Part shown: positions 10,201 through 19,320 of the stretch, piece after piece
Layout: each line of letters opens with the position of its first letter
How positions within the stretch are numbered: position 1 is the stretch's first letter
Assembly (NCBI GenBank): GCA_003117195.1
Contig: BDSI01000061.1
Coordinates: 496,001-560,000 of the forward strand
Origin: Eudorina sp. 2006-703-Eu-15
Lineage: Eukaryota; Chlorophyta; Chlorophyceae; Chlamydomonadales; Volvocaceae
Reading direction: 5' to 3'
DNA length: 64,000 bases
The notes under the pieces: generated by a model
Told to the model about the DNA's origin: nothing
The model's database searches: none
The model's input: the letters and a program-made list of their open reading frames with translations, nothing else
Made by a program: the position numbers and the translations under genes

Positions 10201-12326
10201 CGACCGGCCCACAGTGCTTGGGTCCGACACCAAGAAGTTGCGATCAGCCAGTGCTGTGTAGCCAGTCTTAGAGGGGCACACTGCGTATTGTGAGAAACGC
10301 ATGATAAACATGCCAAGTAGTCTTGAGGTATGCATTATTAATACACAGTATACAAGCTGAGCCTTGCTGTAAAACTTAATTACAATAACAATTAAACCAA
10401 TAATAATAACGTTTATATCTAATATAAATTATATCTAACATAATAATAACGTTTATATATAATAAAATAACTCCTACTAATTATTATTGTTATAAATAGT
10501 CATACTTACTTATTTTAGTAATAATTATAGTTATACCGGACCGGCGACACACCTGTTGCTGGCGGGGGCGGCCTTGGTGGTGGTGGGGGTGCGGCTGCGC
10601 GCAAACGGTGTCAGCAGCATGGCGCGTACAGCAGCAAATAAATTGATAGCCAGACTGCCGGAATATGTCGCGCGGGCGTTACTTAACCGCCGTTGTCATT
10701 GATGACGACCGACCCCATCCACGTAATCCACGCACCACCGACGGACCCACGACCGATCGAGCCCTTCTGTCACCGTCAGAAAGATGTAACGCGCGATGAT
10801 GGACATACACACACGACTGCGAGTGATTGCGTGCGTCGCTCGATTAATCCCCGGCTACCTATCTATCAAGTAATAATCTAAGCGACGCACGCACGTTCCT
10901 ACAAACATAGCATGCATACGCCCCTATATATATGTATATATGTATATACGCCCCATATACATACGGCCCATACGGCCCATATACCTACGGCCCATACGCC
11001 CCATATACATACGGCCCATATACATACGCCCCAAATACATACGCCAGCCGTATACTTTCAAACGTACTGGGAGCGAGTACTGGCTAGCTAGGAGGTATAG
11101 GAGGCGTACGTACGTACGTATGTAGGTTGTAACAAGCAAGCACGTATATATCAGCATCGTAGCAGCGAGCACGTAAGCGTCCAACGAACGAACCATCCAG
11201 CAGTCCACTCGTCCGACCTATCCGACCCTCTACGAACACACATATGTGTAACGAATACCGTCGTGGGGAAAAGCACGCAACTGTGCGTCCAACAGCAAAA
11301 TAAAATAGCAAAAAAGAAATATACAGTCAGATACATTAGAAAGATAGATAGATACTACATACACCTACGGGGCAGCTTCGTGTAGGTGCAGACTCCCTGC
11401 GAACTCCGAGTGGGTGTTGTTGCTCCCTTTATCCAGCCCGCCGTGATTTTGTCGTTATCAAAATACCATCGATTTGTGACCCAGGGTGTGATGTACGCGA
11501 ACCCTTTGCAGTCCGCCCTTGCACTGCAGTCTTCCGCGGGGGTGCTTGAGGAACCGGCGGCAAGGTCGGAGCCGACAATGTCTACATTGACCTGGACGCT
11601 GTAGCCGATGAACGTGGGGCAGTAGGTGTCTGCGTGCGGTGTGCAAGTAGTGCAAGCATAGCCAGCAGGCGGTGCCGCCCGTGAAGCACACCAAAAAACA
11701 CACTAATAATAAACATGCTAATAAGAACAATAATAATAAGCATACTAGTAAGCACACATGCATAAACGTGCATACACACATACGCTGCTTAGATGTACTA
11801 GATGTACAAACTGTCGCTTTGCACGCGATCAAGGAACATATATACGTAAATAAACTCGGCTAATTATTTGTGCGCATCCATGCTTATAATGTTACGCATA
11901 CATACGTGTGCACTTGAGCAGGACGGAAGGGGCGACGATAGCTGGCGCACACGATTACCGCACTCGCATTAATGACATACAGCAGTAATAAGAGATATTT
12001 ATCGATACATAGACGGCCTGCGAATTAGCTCGCTATTTAGTTGTTATTATTACCTGGCGGCTTCACGTACACGCAGGACCCAACGACGTTCGGTTTGTAG
12101 ATGCCGGTGCTGCGCTTGAGATAGCCCTGGTTGATCAAGCCGTTGTCGCGGAACCACGGATTGGCGATGGAACTGGTGATGAGGACGAAGACGCCGCAGT
12201 CGGCGTTCCGGTCGCAGTAGTAACCAGGATCGAGCGTGGGACCGTACAGGTCGGGTCCATCGAAATCGGCATCGGGGTAGATATCGTAGCCGGGCTTGGG
12301 GGGGCACGTCGTCGCCGCCGTGGCAA
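1..12326 (-). CDS. Modular extracellular-matrix glycoprotein, Cys modules alternating with Pro-rich linkers (partial at both ends)
   Basis: Twelve minus-strand exons join with consistent GT-AG sites and phases: 12326-12054, 11629-11369, 10594-10553, 10280-10088, 9558-9323, 6994-6802, 5674-5502, 4705-4513, 3370-3183, 2576-2384, 1883-1697, 1225 to beyond 1. Together they encode over 1,100 residues. Order: two four-Cys modules (about 90 aa), mini Pro linker, four short four-Cys modules (about 64 aa) each followed by a (S)PP-rich linker, a beta/alpha domain, then a Pro-rich tail. Pro-rich rods between Cys-rich modules are the layout of volvocine cell-wall and pherophorin-type glycoproteins, so an extracellular matrix role is inferred. 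The family of the Cys modules is not identified; they resemble PAN/apple-like modules. The start codon and signal peptide are not located: an open frame upstream of 12326 looks secretory but lies before a good acceptor. The 3' end is outside the window. Confidence 0.8.
1368..1487 (+). repeat. Dispersed repeat, about 120 bp, second copy at 19322-19420
   Basis: Both copies start near TTCGGTGTCTG, share GGTGGGGTCATGGCC and end GGTGGGGCCTGCTGGGG. This copy sits in the last visible intron of the matrix gene; the other is inside the 3.9-kb inverted-repeat element. The middle has diverged by small indels. No coding capacity seen. Confidence 0.6.
1697..2576 (-). CDS. Exon pair: short Cys module B4 (2576-2384) plus Pro linker and start of beta domain (1883-1697)
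   Basis: The Cys exon is 193 nt (SCPPKTGYRTLVDRNF, AICTATPSCMAWNDF, YDGMCT). The next exon starts YEKLLPPPPPGSPP, runs through a shorter Pro stretch to PPPPLPPG and continues into ITAVTNSYIANFSAVNISF. A GTAAGC donor in phase 0 at 1696 joins the exon at 1225, also phase 0. Without that splice the frame stops at 1649, giving a shorter alternative C terminus. Confidence 0.75.
2137..2335. mobile_element. MITE-like inverted-repeat element, about 200 bp
   Basis: The left end GGGCCCGTTTACATATGC and the reverse complement of the right end (GGGGGCATTTACATATGC) match over most of 18 bp. The AT-rich interior carries more copies of GTTTACAT in both orientations. It lies in an intron of the matrix gene. 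A target duplication could not be defined, so family and exact ends are uncertain. Confidence 0.4.
3183..4705 (-). CDS. Exon pair: short Cys module B3 (4705-4513) plus Pro linker (3370-3183)
   Basis: The Cys exon is 193 nt, with VCPPKTGYKTLADRNF, AICTATLSCKSWNSF and GLCT. It departs from B1, B2 and B4 in the core (LSCKSW instead of PSCMAW) and in the donor (GTGGGT). The linker is 188 nt, starts YEKVNPSPPSPPSPP and ends PPPPVPPT at a GTGCGT donor. Sequence just upstream of the Cys exon (4706-4850) matches the same position upstream of B2 (6995-7160). Confidence 0.78.
4885..5268 (+). repeat. GC-ended dispersed repeat, truncated copy 1
   Basis: It shares AAGTTCAATTTAGCACGCGC, GAGCGCGAGAGGCGTTGGGT and GCGGATAATGAACGTTTTGC with the copies at 12991-14370 and 36365-37372, in that order. 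It ends in the GC palindrome region (GGGGCCCCCCGAACGCGC). It contains only the 3' half of the repeat. No ORF of note; probably a non-autonomous element of unknown class. Confidence 0.7.
5502..6994 (-). CDS. Exon pair: short Cys module B2 (6994-6802) plus Pro linker (5674-5502)
   Basis: The Cys exon is again exactly 193 nt, with VCPSKTGYTTLVDRNF, AICTATPSCMAWNNF and PYPGMCT. The linker is 173 nt, starts YKKLPSPPPSPPPP and ends SPPPATG. The intron between them (1,127 nt) holds a SINE-like copy and the 350-bp repeat, which account for most of its extra length over the B1 intron. Intron sequence on both sides matches the B1 unit, so the whole exon-intron unit was duplicated. Confidence 0.8.
6012..6122 (+). 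mobile_element. tRNA-derived SINE-like copy 1
   Basis: It contains GCATCGAGTCTG followed by GGTTCGATCC, a good Pol III B box, then GGGTCGGGAC and a shared 3' body (GACAGCCCGGCTCTTCAGTC). A diverged second copy at 8706-8856 keeps the same order of blocks. The A box is weak and no full tRNA cloverleaf forms, so it is not called a tRNA gene. Confidence 0.5.
6123..6474 (+). repeat. 350-bp dispersed repeat, copy 1
   Basis: It is nearly identical to 13798-14150, starting ATGATTGTGTGGGATAGGGG and ending near CATATATGTCGTGCCA. About 350 bp match with only a few differences by eye. It follows the SINE-like block directly here but not in the second copy, so the two are separate units. It contains a B-box-like GGGTCGAACCTGG near its 3' end. 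Recent mobility is inferred from the identity. Confidence 0.75.
8183..8280. mobile_element. Palindromic hairpin element, about 98 bp
   Basis: Left TTGATCCCTT then GGGGTCCGCTGTAACGTTCA is matched in inverted orientation by TGAACGTTACAACGGACCCC then AAGGGATCAA, leaving a short loop. Partial copies of the same arm occur at 1511-1530, 3105-3124, 4199-4222, 4409-4446, 17814-17852 and 24927-24945. This identifies a dispersed family of inverted-repeat miniatures. Confidence 0.6.
8362..8642 (+). mobile_element. TRIM: terminal-repeat retrotransposon in miniature (element 8367-8637)
   Basis: Two identical 54-bp direct repeats (8367-8420 and 8584-8637) start TGTAAG and end CTTACA, the TG...CA ends of LTRs. 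The 5-bp duplication GTGAA flanks the element on both sides (8362-8366 and 8638-8642). Two bases after the left LTR lies TGGTATCGCGACGG, starting like a Met-tRNA primer-binding site; just before the right LTR is the purine tract AAAGTGGGGGGGAG. The 163-bp interior has no coding capacity. Identical LTRs mean a recent insertion. It sits in the intron between linker 9558-9323 and Cys exon 6994-6802. Tandem duplication is an alternative, but the target duplication argues against it. Confidence 0.85.
8706..8856 (+). mobile_element. tRNA-derived SINE-like copy 2
   Basis: It contains GCATCGATCGAGTCTG, then GGTTCAATCCGG (B box), GTCGGGAC and GACAGCACGGCTCTTCATC, in the same order as the copy at 6012-6122. 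It is followed directly by a short telomere-like stretch. Confidence 0.5.
8874..8898 (+). repeat. Interstitial telomere-like repeat
   Basis: CCCTAACCCTAAACCCTAAA gives about three and a half units of the TTTAGGG (plant/Volvox type) telomere repeat on the other strand. It lies right after the SINE-like element, so it may be the element's 3' tail rather than a true telomere remnant. Confidence 0.55.
9323..10280 (-). CDS. Exon pair: short Cys module B1 (10280-10088) plus Pro linker (9558-9323)
   Basis: The Cys exon is 193 nt (acceptor ACGCAG, donor GTGAGT). It runs from VCPSKTGY through FCTATPSCMAWNSF and YYTNSTPT to GMCT. The linker exon is 236 nt, starts YMKLPSPPPSPRPP and ends SPPPVTG, with blocks of PPPPSPPPP and PPPSSAPPPPP. 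Cys exons are entered in phase 1 and left in phase 2; linkers do the reverse. The pair is therefore a symmetric unit that can be duplicated without a frameshift. The intron between the two is 529 nt. Confidence 0.8.
10920..11045 (+). repeat. Low-complexity tandem repeat (CATACGGCCCATATA type)
   Basis: Imperfect repetition of ATACGGCCCATATAC and ATACGCCCC units in an intron of the matrix gene. Open frames across it are repeat artefacts. Confidence 0.7.
11369..11629 (-). CDS. Exon: long Cys module A2
   Basis: A 261-nt exon lies between acceptor ACGCAG and donor GTAGGT. It starts TYCPTFIGY, has the Cys pair in DCSARADCKGF and ends GVCTYTKLP. The Cys spacing matches module A1, with a CxxxADC core and a terminal C followed by an aromatic residue, so A1 and A2 are paralogous. 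It leaves in phase 1 and joins the 42-nt linker exon at 10594-10553 (APPPPPRPPPPAT), which is among the shortest exons in the gene. Confidence 0.78.
12054..12326 (-). CDS. Exon: long Cys module A1
   Basis: The acceptor (GCGCGCAG) at 12327 and donor (GTAATA) at 12053 bound a 273-nt exon, entered in phase 1 and left in phase 1. The product begins with VATAATTCPP and has Cys residues at CPPKPGY, YYCDRNADC and SCVYVKPP. A possible upstream Pro-rich exon at about 12562-12605 (residues APPPAPPAGPA, donor GTTAGT) would join in phase, but no acceptor is visible for it. An open frame extending to an ATG at 12405 gives a hydrophobic Ala-rich start that could be an alternative signal peptide. Confidence 0.75.
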
Positions 12327-12404
12327 CTGCGCGCGCAGCAGCAGCGAGGCAAGCAACATGTAGGAAGGCAGGTATGTGTGAAGCATTGCCGTACATACCG
12401 TACA

Positions 12405-12432
12405 TATATAAAATTATATATAATATATATAT

Positions 12433-12471
<39 letters not shown>

Positions 12472-12515
12472 AATAATAAATATTATATTATATATATTAT
12501 ATATAGCTACGTCCT
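12405..12515. repeat. AT-rich (TA)n tract
   Basis: About 110 bp of nearly pure A/T, mostly TA dinucleotides, just upstream of the first certain exon of the matrix gene. Confidence 0.8.
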
Positions 12516-12990
12516 AAGTGCGATAGTTCGTCTATTTAGTCTATTTGGTAGTACGTTATTTTTACTAACCGGCGGGCCCGGCGGGCGGGGCCGGCGGCGG
12601 TGCGTACGTGGTGTTCGTGTTTATTTTGCACATACTTACTTCCGCTAATAGATAGATGGTACCTACGTAGGTACGCACCACAAGCGCAGTTTCTGCGTGC
12701 GTGCGTGGCTTGATAATACCGGTTAAAATGTCACAGGCAGGCACGCACCAAGAAATACCAAAAGTAGTAATAAGAGTACGCCGGCCGGAGCCTGGCGTGT
12801 GTTACGGGGGTGGGGAACTGAGGGGCGGCGGGTAGGTGGCGTAGCCACCCTATGTGCCCGCACCACCGATTGAAACCATGTATGCCTGAAGCTCTTATTG
12901 TTTATGCGCTCCCTCCAGCACTTGCCGAATTCGGATAATGCCGTGGCGCCCGCGGCGTACGCCATGTGTGTGTCGATGTATTTGCAGGCC

Positions 12991-14370
12991 TTTTTTGGGC
13001 AGGGCCCCAGCGCGAAGCGCGTTCGGGGGGCCCCGCCCCCTATGTCCGTGTGTGTGTGTGTGTGCGCCGTGCGTGGGTAACGGCAAAACGTTCATTATCC
13101 GCTAAACTAATTCGCAATATTTGTCATATTAATTGTCCTCTACTGCAAGGTATCCTTGGTTTGGCTGAAAAAAATTCTTTGCGCACAAACGGTCAAAGCA
13201 AAGCTCCGCGGTCTCCATGGACCCGGGTCAACGTCAAACCAACTCCTCTCGCGCTCATGTTTGTTGCAACAGGTGCCGCGTGATGCATACTTGGATTAGG
13301 GGCAGGTGGCGCGTGCTAAATTGAACTTCCATAGTGTTCTGATGTTTGAACATCAAGATGCCACCAACATCAAGATTTGCCTTTCTGTCTTGCCAGATGA
13401 ATACATCCCTAGATGAATACAATTCAATATGTATTGAATCAAAGTTTCTAAATGCAAAGGGATAGCATACCGAGTACCAACAAGTTCTCCAGTTCCGATG
13501 GCCGAAGTCCTTGTCTCACCGCGGCTTTTTCGCACCCTGTTTTTGCCTTATATTTGCTATGTAACTATTGATGGCAAACTTTAGAGGTTCACGTCTGCTG
13601 CGGGCGTGCAACTGAAGGGCTGCATGCTTGCCGACGGACCAAACAACTACAGCTTCACGGAAAAACTTGAATGCTTCAAGCTTGCTTTTTGATATCTGCT
13701 TGACAGACGGATGTGGTAGTGCAGAGGCGTCTAGCGTTATGCAGATGCGATGACCGCCGTTGGCGGCGCGTAGGTTTCGGGGCTACCCTACCTCTATATG
13801 ATTGTGTGGGATAGGGGGGTTCAGCTTCACCCGTGGCCACTAACCTGGCAGTCCCTACCTTCCCCGGTATTTCGGGGCACCCTCATCCGGTCTCCCATGC
13901 CGACTTCTCCGAAATCAGTGCTCTTCCCGGGTTCAGCACCCACCACCGGCATCCAGCGGAATCTGCCGAATCAACTAAGGCGTCAACTCCGCTCCTGGTC
14001 AGCTCGCAGGTCACTTTAATCGGGTCCTTCACCGTCCATCGACATGGGGGCACCCTTGCCCTCTTACTATCGAGGGTCTTTGGCCCGATCTCGGTCGGGG
14101 TCGAACCTGGAACTCCAGCAGGGGCATATATGTCGTGCCATAACAGTCGTATAGTCGTATATATATACCTGCTTGACCTTGCTCAATCTATGCACGCCGA
14201 TCCACCTTCAACATCAACGACACCCTCAATGGCACCCTTTCACTTTCTCACACTCTTGCGCGGTAACAGAGTTTCCGTTGTAAAGCAAGCGGCCTGTACG
14301 GATTGTAGGGGGCCCCGCCCTTTTTCCGGCTTCAAGGAAGCCGACCCCCTACTTGTTGTTGGCCTGAGTG
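12991..14370 (-). repeat. GC-ended dispersed repeat, copy 2, interrupted by the 350-bp repeat
   Basis: In minus orientation it matches 36365-37372 nearly end to end: GC palindrome end at 12991-13050, the CAGCCAAACCAAGG block near 13150, and the CTTCCTTGAAGCCGG end near 14330. The match breaks at about 13790 and resumes near 14170, with the 350-bp repeat in between, so the smaller element inserted into this copy. No protein-coding capacity recognised. Confidence 0.75.
13798..14150 (+). repeat. 350-bp dispersed repeat, copy 2 (nested)
   Basis: Nearly identical to 6123-6474. It splits the GC-ended repeat, whose left part stops at about 13790 and whose right part resumes at about 14170. The nesting gives the relative order of insertion. 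Confidence 0.75.
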
Positions 14371-14399
14371 GGGGTGGCCTCGAGCTTACATAGAAGGGT

Positions 14400-16229
14400 T
14401 TTCAGTGTATGGGGTACGTAGGGTCCCTGTACTGCCCAGGGTGACAATTTGCGCTTCATCAGTATAGTGGATGGCCCAGCCCGCTCGCTCCAGTTCGTTC
14501 CTCTTTTGAGTCGGGCGTGCTGCGCTGTTTTCTGCGACAGCTTTTCAGCATGTTGCAGGTCGCCGATATACCCCACTACTTCGACGATCGATATAGACCT
14601 CGTGCGGGGCCTTGTATGTCTGCGGGCCCCTTATAGTGTTTGTGCTTCGTTCTGATAGGGAACGAACGCACCCAGACAAGTTTGTTTGTTTGGGGGGATT
14701 GGAGTGATGAGCGGCACTAAGAGAAGTGCGTGGAGTCGACAGATGTCCGTAGATGTCAATGCATGCTTCACCTGCCGTACGTTACGGTGTATGTTCGTAT
14801 GCATGCATGTTCACACAACAGCAGGTGTATGTCTAGGATATCAAAGCTGCGGGGTCGAGCCAGCCACGAGCGAGCGCGCGCGGCAAGCAAGCACCTAATA
14901 ATTATAACAATAAGCTGAAGCCGGCAGGTATGACACGCACGTACGTACACAGGCTAAAACGAAGATTGTTGATACACCTTCATTCACAAACCTGCCATCA
15001 AAACCATCGTCGCCGGCAGCAGGTGAACGAGCAGCAATCTAAGCAGTCCTGCAGTTGCCGCCGCCGCCGCCTTTGCATGCGTTACGGAATGTGGTAACCG
15101 CATACTTGCTCTCCTAGCTCGCTCTCCGTGATCACGCCCTGCCAGGTACGATTATAGGACGTCAGTTCCGCAGTGAAATTCAGCAGCATGCCATCGGTAC
15201 GGTTAGGCGGCGGCGGGCGTTAGAGGCATACACACGTTGTCGCACTAGATAGTCGCACATACACGTACGCACGCCCACAGCAGACAATAATGATCATCAG
15301 CATGAAGCATCATGTCACAGACATCGAACGTACCAGCTTGCAGGCTACTGATTAGCCACGATGTGCAATTGCAGGTAGACATGCAGGCGACGTCACGTTG
15401 TACCTAAAAGTGAAACGCCAGCTCGCTCTCTCGTGAGGGCGACCCTGCCCAGATGACGCCGTGGGCGGGGTACACCACGCAAAGGATCGAACTGCCGTCA
15501 ATAATTGAAACTGCGAGGCAGGCAAGATGCTTACAGGCTTCAGCCAGCAGAGTCTATTATTTACAGCCCAGTTAATGAAACTCTATGAACGTACGTATCC
15601 TCCTGGTGCGTAATACTCGCTAGCAGTTTGGCACGCCTTCTGCGAGAGAATGTTGAGTCATTACCTGACAATCTGTAAAGTATACTTAGTATACTACAAA
15701 TTACAATAGTGTCGCATATCTATACAAAGATTCGAAGTTTACGAATGGCCACTGGCTTTTGTATGCATGGATTGGTACGGTGTTCCGTATCAGTGTGAGT
15801 TACGTCTACGGCTTGTGGCGAGCGACCTTTTTGAATTACCGCGCATCCCATGTAAATCGCACCCAAAAAACCGTTATAGCTGGTTATTGTTTTTTGCATC
15901 GTGTTGAATCGGAGCCAACGCATTAGTTTCGTACTCAGGCTTGTGTTGCGTGCGGCCCCTTTCCATGTAGGCTGACAGGGCGCGTGGCAGCATCGTGCCA
16001 GGCTGATGAGGCTGCTGGATTGGGTCCGCATTAATCGCCCATGCCACCTTGGCAAGTGGCCACGCAAAATAAATGCCTTCCCAGTCCGCTCTCTTCATTG
16101 ACGTCACCAGCCCGCCCCACCCTGGCAACGGACGCAAGCCCGCCCCACGGCGCCTTGCAGGGTAGGTAGGTAGGCGGCTGGGTCCCCAGCCAGCGCTAGG
16201 ATGTACGGCACCAGGGCCGGCCCTGGGGT
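14400..16229. other. Stretch without a confident gene
   Basis: No conserved gene is seen. Two short minus-strand stretches look like worn exon pieces of a secreted protein. One is at 15085-15200 (DGMLLNFTAELTSYNRTWQG, donor GTATGC). The other is at 15415-15510 (acceptor TCGCAG, residues CVVYPAHGVIWAGS). Both carry GAGAGCGAGCT near the 3' end, so they may be related to each other. They could be remains of upstream exons of the matrix gene, but acceptors or frames fail. Confidence 0.35.
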
Positions 16230-16630
16230 CTCCCAGTAAGCGACCCGACCGGACAACCGTGCTCCGAGCATGCTCGCTAATTACCGGACTAGCCGGTAGC
16301 GAGCATCAGACAGCAAATCTCCATGCTCATGGCGCCAATATATGTAGTTAATTATGTTCTATTGAAGCAAGTAGCGAGCATGGCGATCTTCCGTCGATGC
16401 AAGGCCATGCTTCTGCACTTTAGTACGCTTCCGAACCACACGGTGCTAGCGGACAAAAATGAATTTTCTGAAAAGCTCTTTACTTTATGTTTTAATAAAG
16501 TCAAGGAGCGTCTTAATTCGCCGTAGAATTCGGAAAGAAGCTTGCCGAGCATTGCGTACAAGTAATCCAGAATATGACTGTGCCTCCGAAATGCGCCCGC
16601 CGAAGAAGGGTTGTATGCGTATTCTGTAAA

Positions 16631-17505
16631 GATGTATCCGGCGGCTTTATGCGTTACTGCTGGAAATCGGCCGGACCGGCGGTCGTCGCTGCTCGCTGGC
16701 CATGGAAGCCGCGCTCGCGAGCATAACACAGGGAAGTCGCAATGCGCACGTTTACATACACTCAGACGAACAATTAAAACAGATGTATCCGGCGAGCTGT
16801 ATGCGTTACCGCAGGAAATGGGGTGGGCTGGTCGTCGGTGCTCGCCAGCAATGGAAGTGCTGCTCCCGCACCTAACACCGGGAGATAGCAATGCGCCCGG
16901 GGCTATAGCCAACGATACATAATTTGAATATATGTATCTGGCGAGCTGTATTCGGTACCGCAGGAACTTGGGCAAGCCGGTCGTCGGTGCTCGCTGGCCA
17001 TGCAAGTGCTGCTCCCTCGCTTTACGTTACACCGGGAGACAGCATTGCGCCCGGGGCTATAGTCTACCATAAATAATTTGAACAGGTGTATCCGGCGAGC
17101 TGTATGCGTTACCGCAGGAAATGGGGTGGGCTGGTCGTCGGTGCTCGCCAGCCATGGAAGTGCTGCTCCCGCACCTAACACCGGGAGATAGCATTGCGCC
17201 CCGGGCTACAGCCTACGATACATAATATGGATAGTTGTATCCGGCGAGCTGTATTCGGTACCGCAGGAACTTGGGCAGGCAGGTCGTGCGTCGGTGCTCG
17301 CCAGCCATGCAAGTGCTGCTCCCGCACCTGCCTTACACCGGGAGATAGCATTGCGCCCGGGGCTATAGCCAACGATACATGATTTGAATAGATGTATCAG
17401 GCGAGCTGTATTCGGTACCGCAGGAACTTGGGCAGGCCGGTCGTCGGTGCTCGCTGGCTGCTGCTCCGGCGCCTAGGACCAGGACGCTGGGGGGCGCGTC
17501 TGGTC
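16631..17505 (+). repeat. Subterminal tandem repeat, six units of about 150 bp
   Basis: Units begin near 16631, 16782, 16932, 17085, 17234 and 17391, each with TGTATCCGGCGAGCTGTAT-like starts, GTCGTCGGTGCTCGC in the middle and GGGAGATAGCATTGCGCCCG near the end. Period is 149-157 bp. Two inverted diverged units lie at 19465-19585 and 19610-19680. Open frames across the array are periodic artefacts. Confidence 0.8.
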
Positions 17506-18041
17506 TGTAACAACAGATCGTCCTGGTTATGTGCCCCGCGAGCCCCCGTGGCCCTCCAAGACTACGGGCCACCGCTGGAGAAGTGACCCCGCCTTGGTGG
17601 ATTCGCTAATAGGGGCGCCCTGGTGGCTAACTCCCCCTGAGCGGGCTTTATCCCTTGCCATGGTTGGTTCTCAGGAACGGGGTGGTTCCCTGGTAGTGTG
17701 GGCCCGGGGAGTGTTTCGGTGCACTTGGGGAGCCTGTCCGGAGCGCCGTGGTGGCGTTAGTTCATTTAGGCAGTGTATGGTGAGGAAGCCTCGGCTGTCG
17801 CCGGGGCTGTCACCGATGACCCGCGGGGTCCGCTGTAACATCCTAATAATAATGTGCCCGAATACACGCAGTCCGGGATGTTGCAACACAGAGGCTGAAG
17901 GCAACCTTAATGGCCCGCAAGCAGAAACACGACCACACCCAAAGCACACCGGACTGGCAGTCACTGTACGACATTCCCCAATGCGCTTATTGCGAAATGA
18001 AACCACGACAGGTAACACTTCCTCTCTTTTCAGCAAACCTC

Positions 18042-18130
18042 CTTGGTCAGTCAGTTATCGGTCAGTCAGTTATCCTTGGTCAGTCAGTTATCCTTGGTCA
18101 GTCAGTTATCCTTGGTCAGTCAGTTATCGG
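18042..18130 (+). repeat. 18-bp tandem repeat
   Basis: CAGTCAGTTATCCTTGGT is repeated about five times with TATCGG variants at both ends. It lies inside the 3.9-kb element. Confidence 0.8.
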
Positions 18131-19035
18131 TCATGTGCACGCACGAGCCCCGTACAACCCCTTCATTGTTCTGATCCAAGTAAGATGATTCAGCTACCGC
18201 CGGCTGCGCTTGGGTGCCTTCTTCGATGTTCCTTCCCGCACTACGTGGACTTCCCTCGCCCGGACTGTCCGCCCCCAGCCGCCTTGGCCCCAGCCGCCCT
18301 GCCCCCGCGCCCCCCGAAGCGATCACGGCTTTGCAACAACTAGCCGCTTTGCTTAGCCGCTCGCCCCACAGCTGCTGTGCTCCACCGGCTCCAGCGTAGG
18401 TGCCTCAGCAGGCACTTCAGTCAGTCCCTCGTTAACCACGTTTTTCCTGTAATGGGAATACAGATGGTTGTAACTCAGCCCTATCGTTCTCCATTTAGTT
18501 TTCCGCGCACTTGCTCCCTGTCTGGTAGCCTCGCGGAATATATACATTGCAAAATTTATACAACGTCGTTTCAGCGACCTATTAAGATTGGGGAAAGTCA
18601 ACCATCGATGCCGTCGGCAGAACAGCAGAAGAAATGCGAACCCAGGGCTGCAAAATAACACACCAACATCATTATCTTCTCAGCAGCATGCGTACTCACG
18701 GCCCAATATGAAAGCCATGTCATCGGTCTGTCGCATTCTGTCGCTTGCAAAGCCAGCCCCGAAAGCTGCCAGAACGCTAAGAGACAAGGCAACTAGACAG
18801 CATTTTTTAAATCAAAAATCTTGTACAGTTCTTGAGAGCGTCCATGGGATGAACGTATGATACGTACAAAACAGGGTCAACTTGGTCAAGCTGTAAAGCA
18901 GCAGTCTGCATGATGGCAAAAGTATGTAACAGCAGTAATGTATGGTATGTAAGTATAAAGATATAGAACAATGGTCAATGACGGTTGAGTAATAATCAGC
19001 AGCACGCAGCAAACGTGCTTCCGTACTGGGCTCTC

Positions 19036-19320
19036 TCGCCTAACGGATGGTACCCTTGATGGGAGTCTCCTGGTGCGGCGGCACGCACGTCCAGATTCGT
19101 TTGGGTTGCGATCGAAAACGGTGCTGCAAGGCTGATCCGAATGGGTGTCACCCCTGGGCTGATTCCAGAAATGTGATTCGGGCCGTGCGCGACTCCCTGT
19201 TCTCCAAATCCATTTTCCCTGACAGATGGTACCCTTGATGGGAGTCTCCTGGTGCGGCGGCACGTCCAGATTCGTTTGGGTCCTATAGGAACGTTGCTGC
19301 AAGGCTGATCCGCATGGGTT
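19036..19320 (+). repeat. Two-copy tandem repeat, spacing about 178 bp
   Basis: GATGGTACCCTTGATGGGAG, then CTCCTGGTGCGGCGGCACG and CCAGATTCGTTTGGGT occur at about 19047 and again at about 19225, with shared GCTGCAAGGCTGATCCG downstream. It lies in the interior of the 3.9-kb element. Confidence 0.75.

Noticed and set aside
16352..17005. 217-codon minus-strand frame
   Set aside because: Runs across the 150-bp tandem repeats, giving repeated peptides; an array artefact.
16631..17505. CRISPR array
   Set aside because: Units are 150 bp with no constant short repeat plus variable spacer pattern; the host is a eukaryote.
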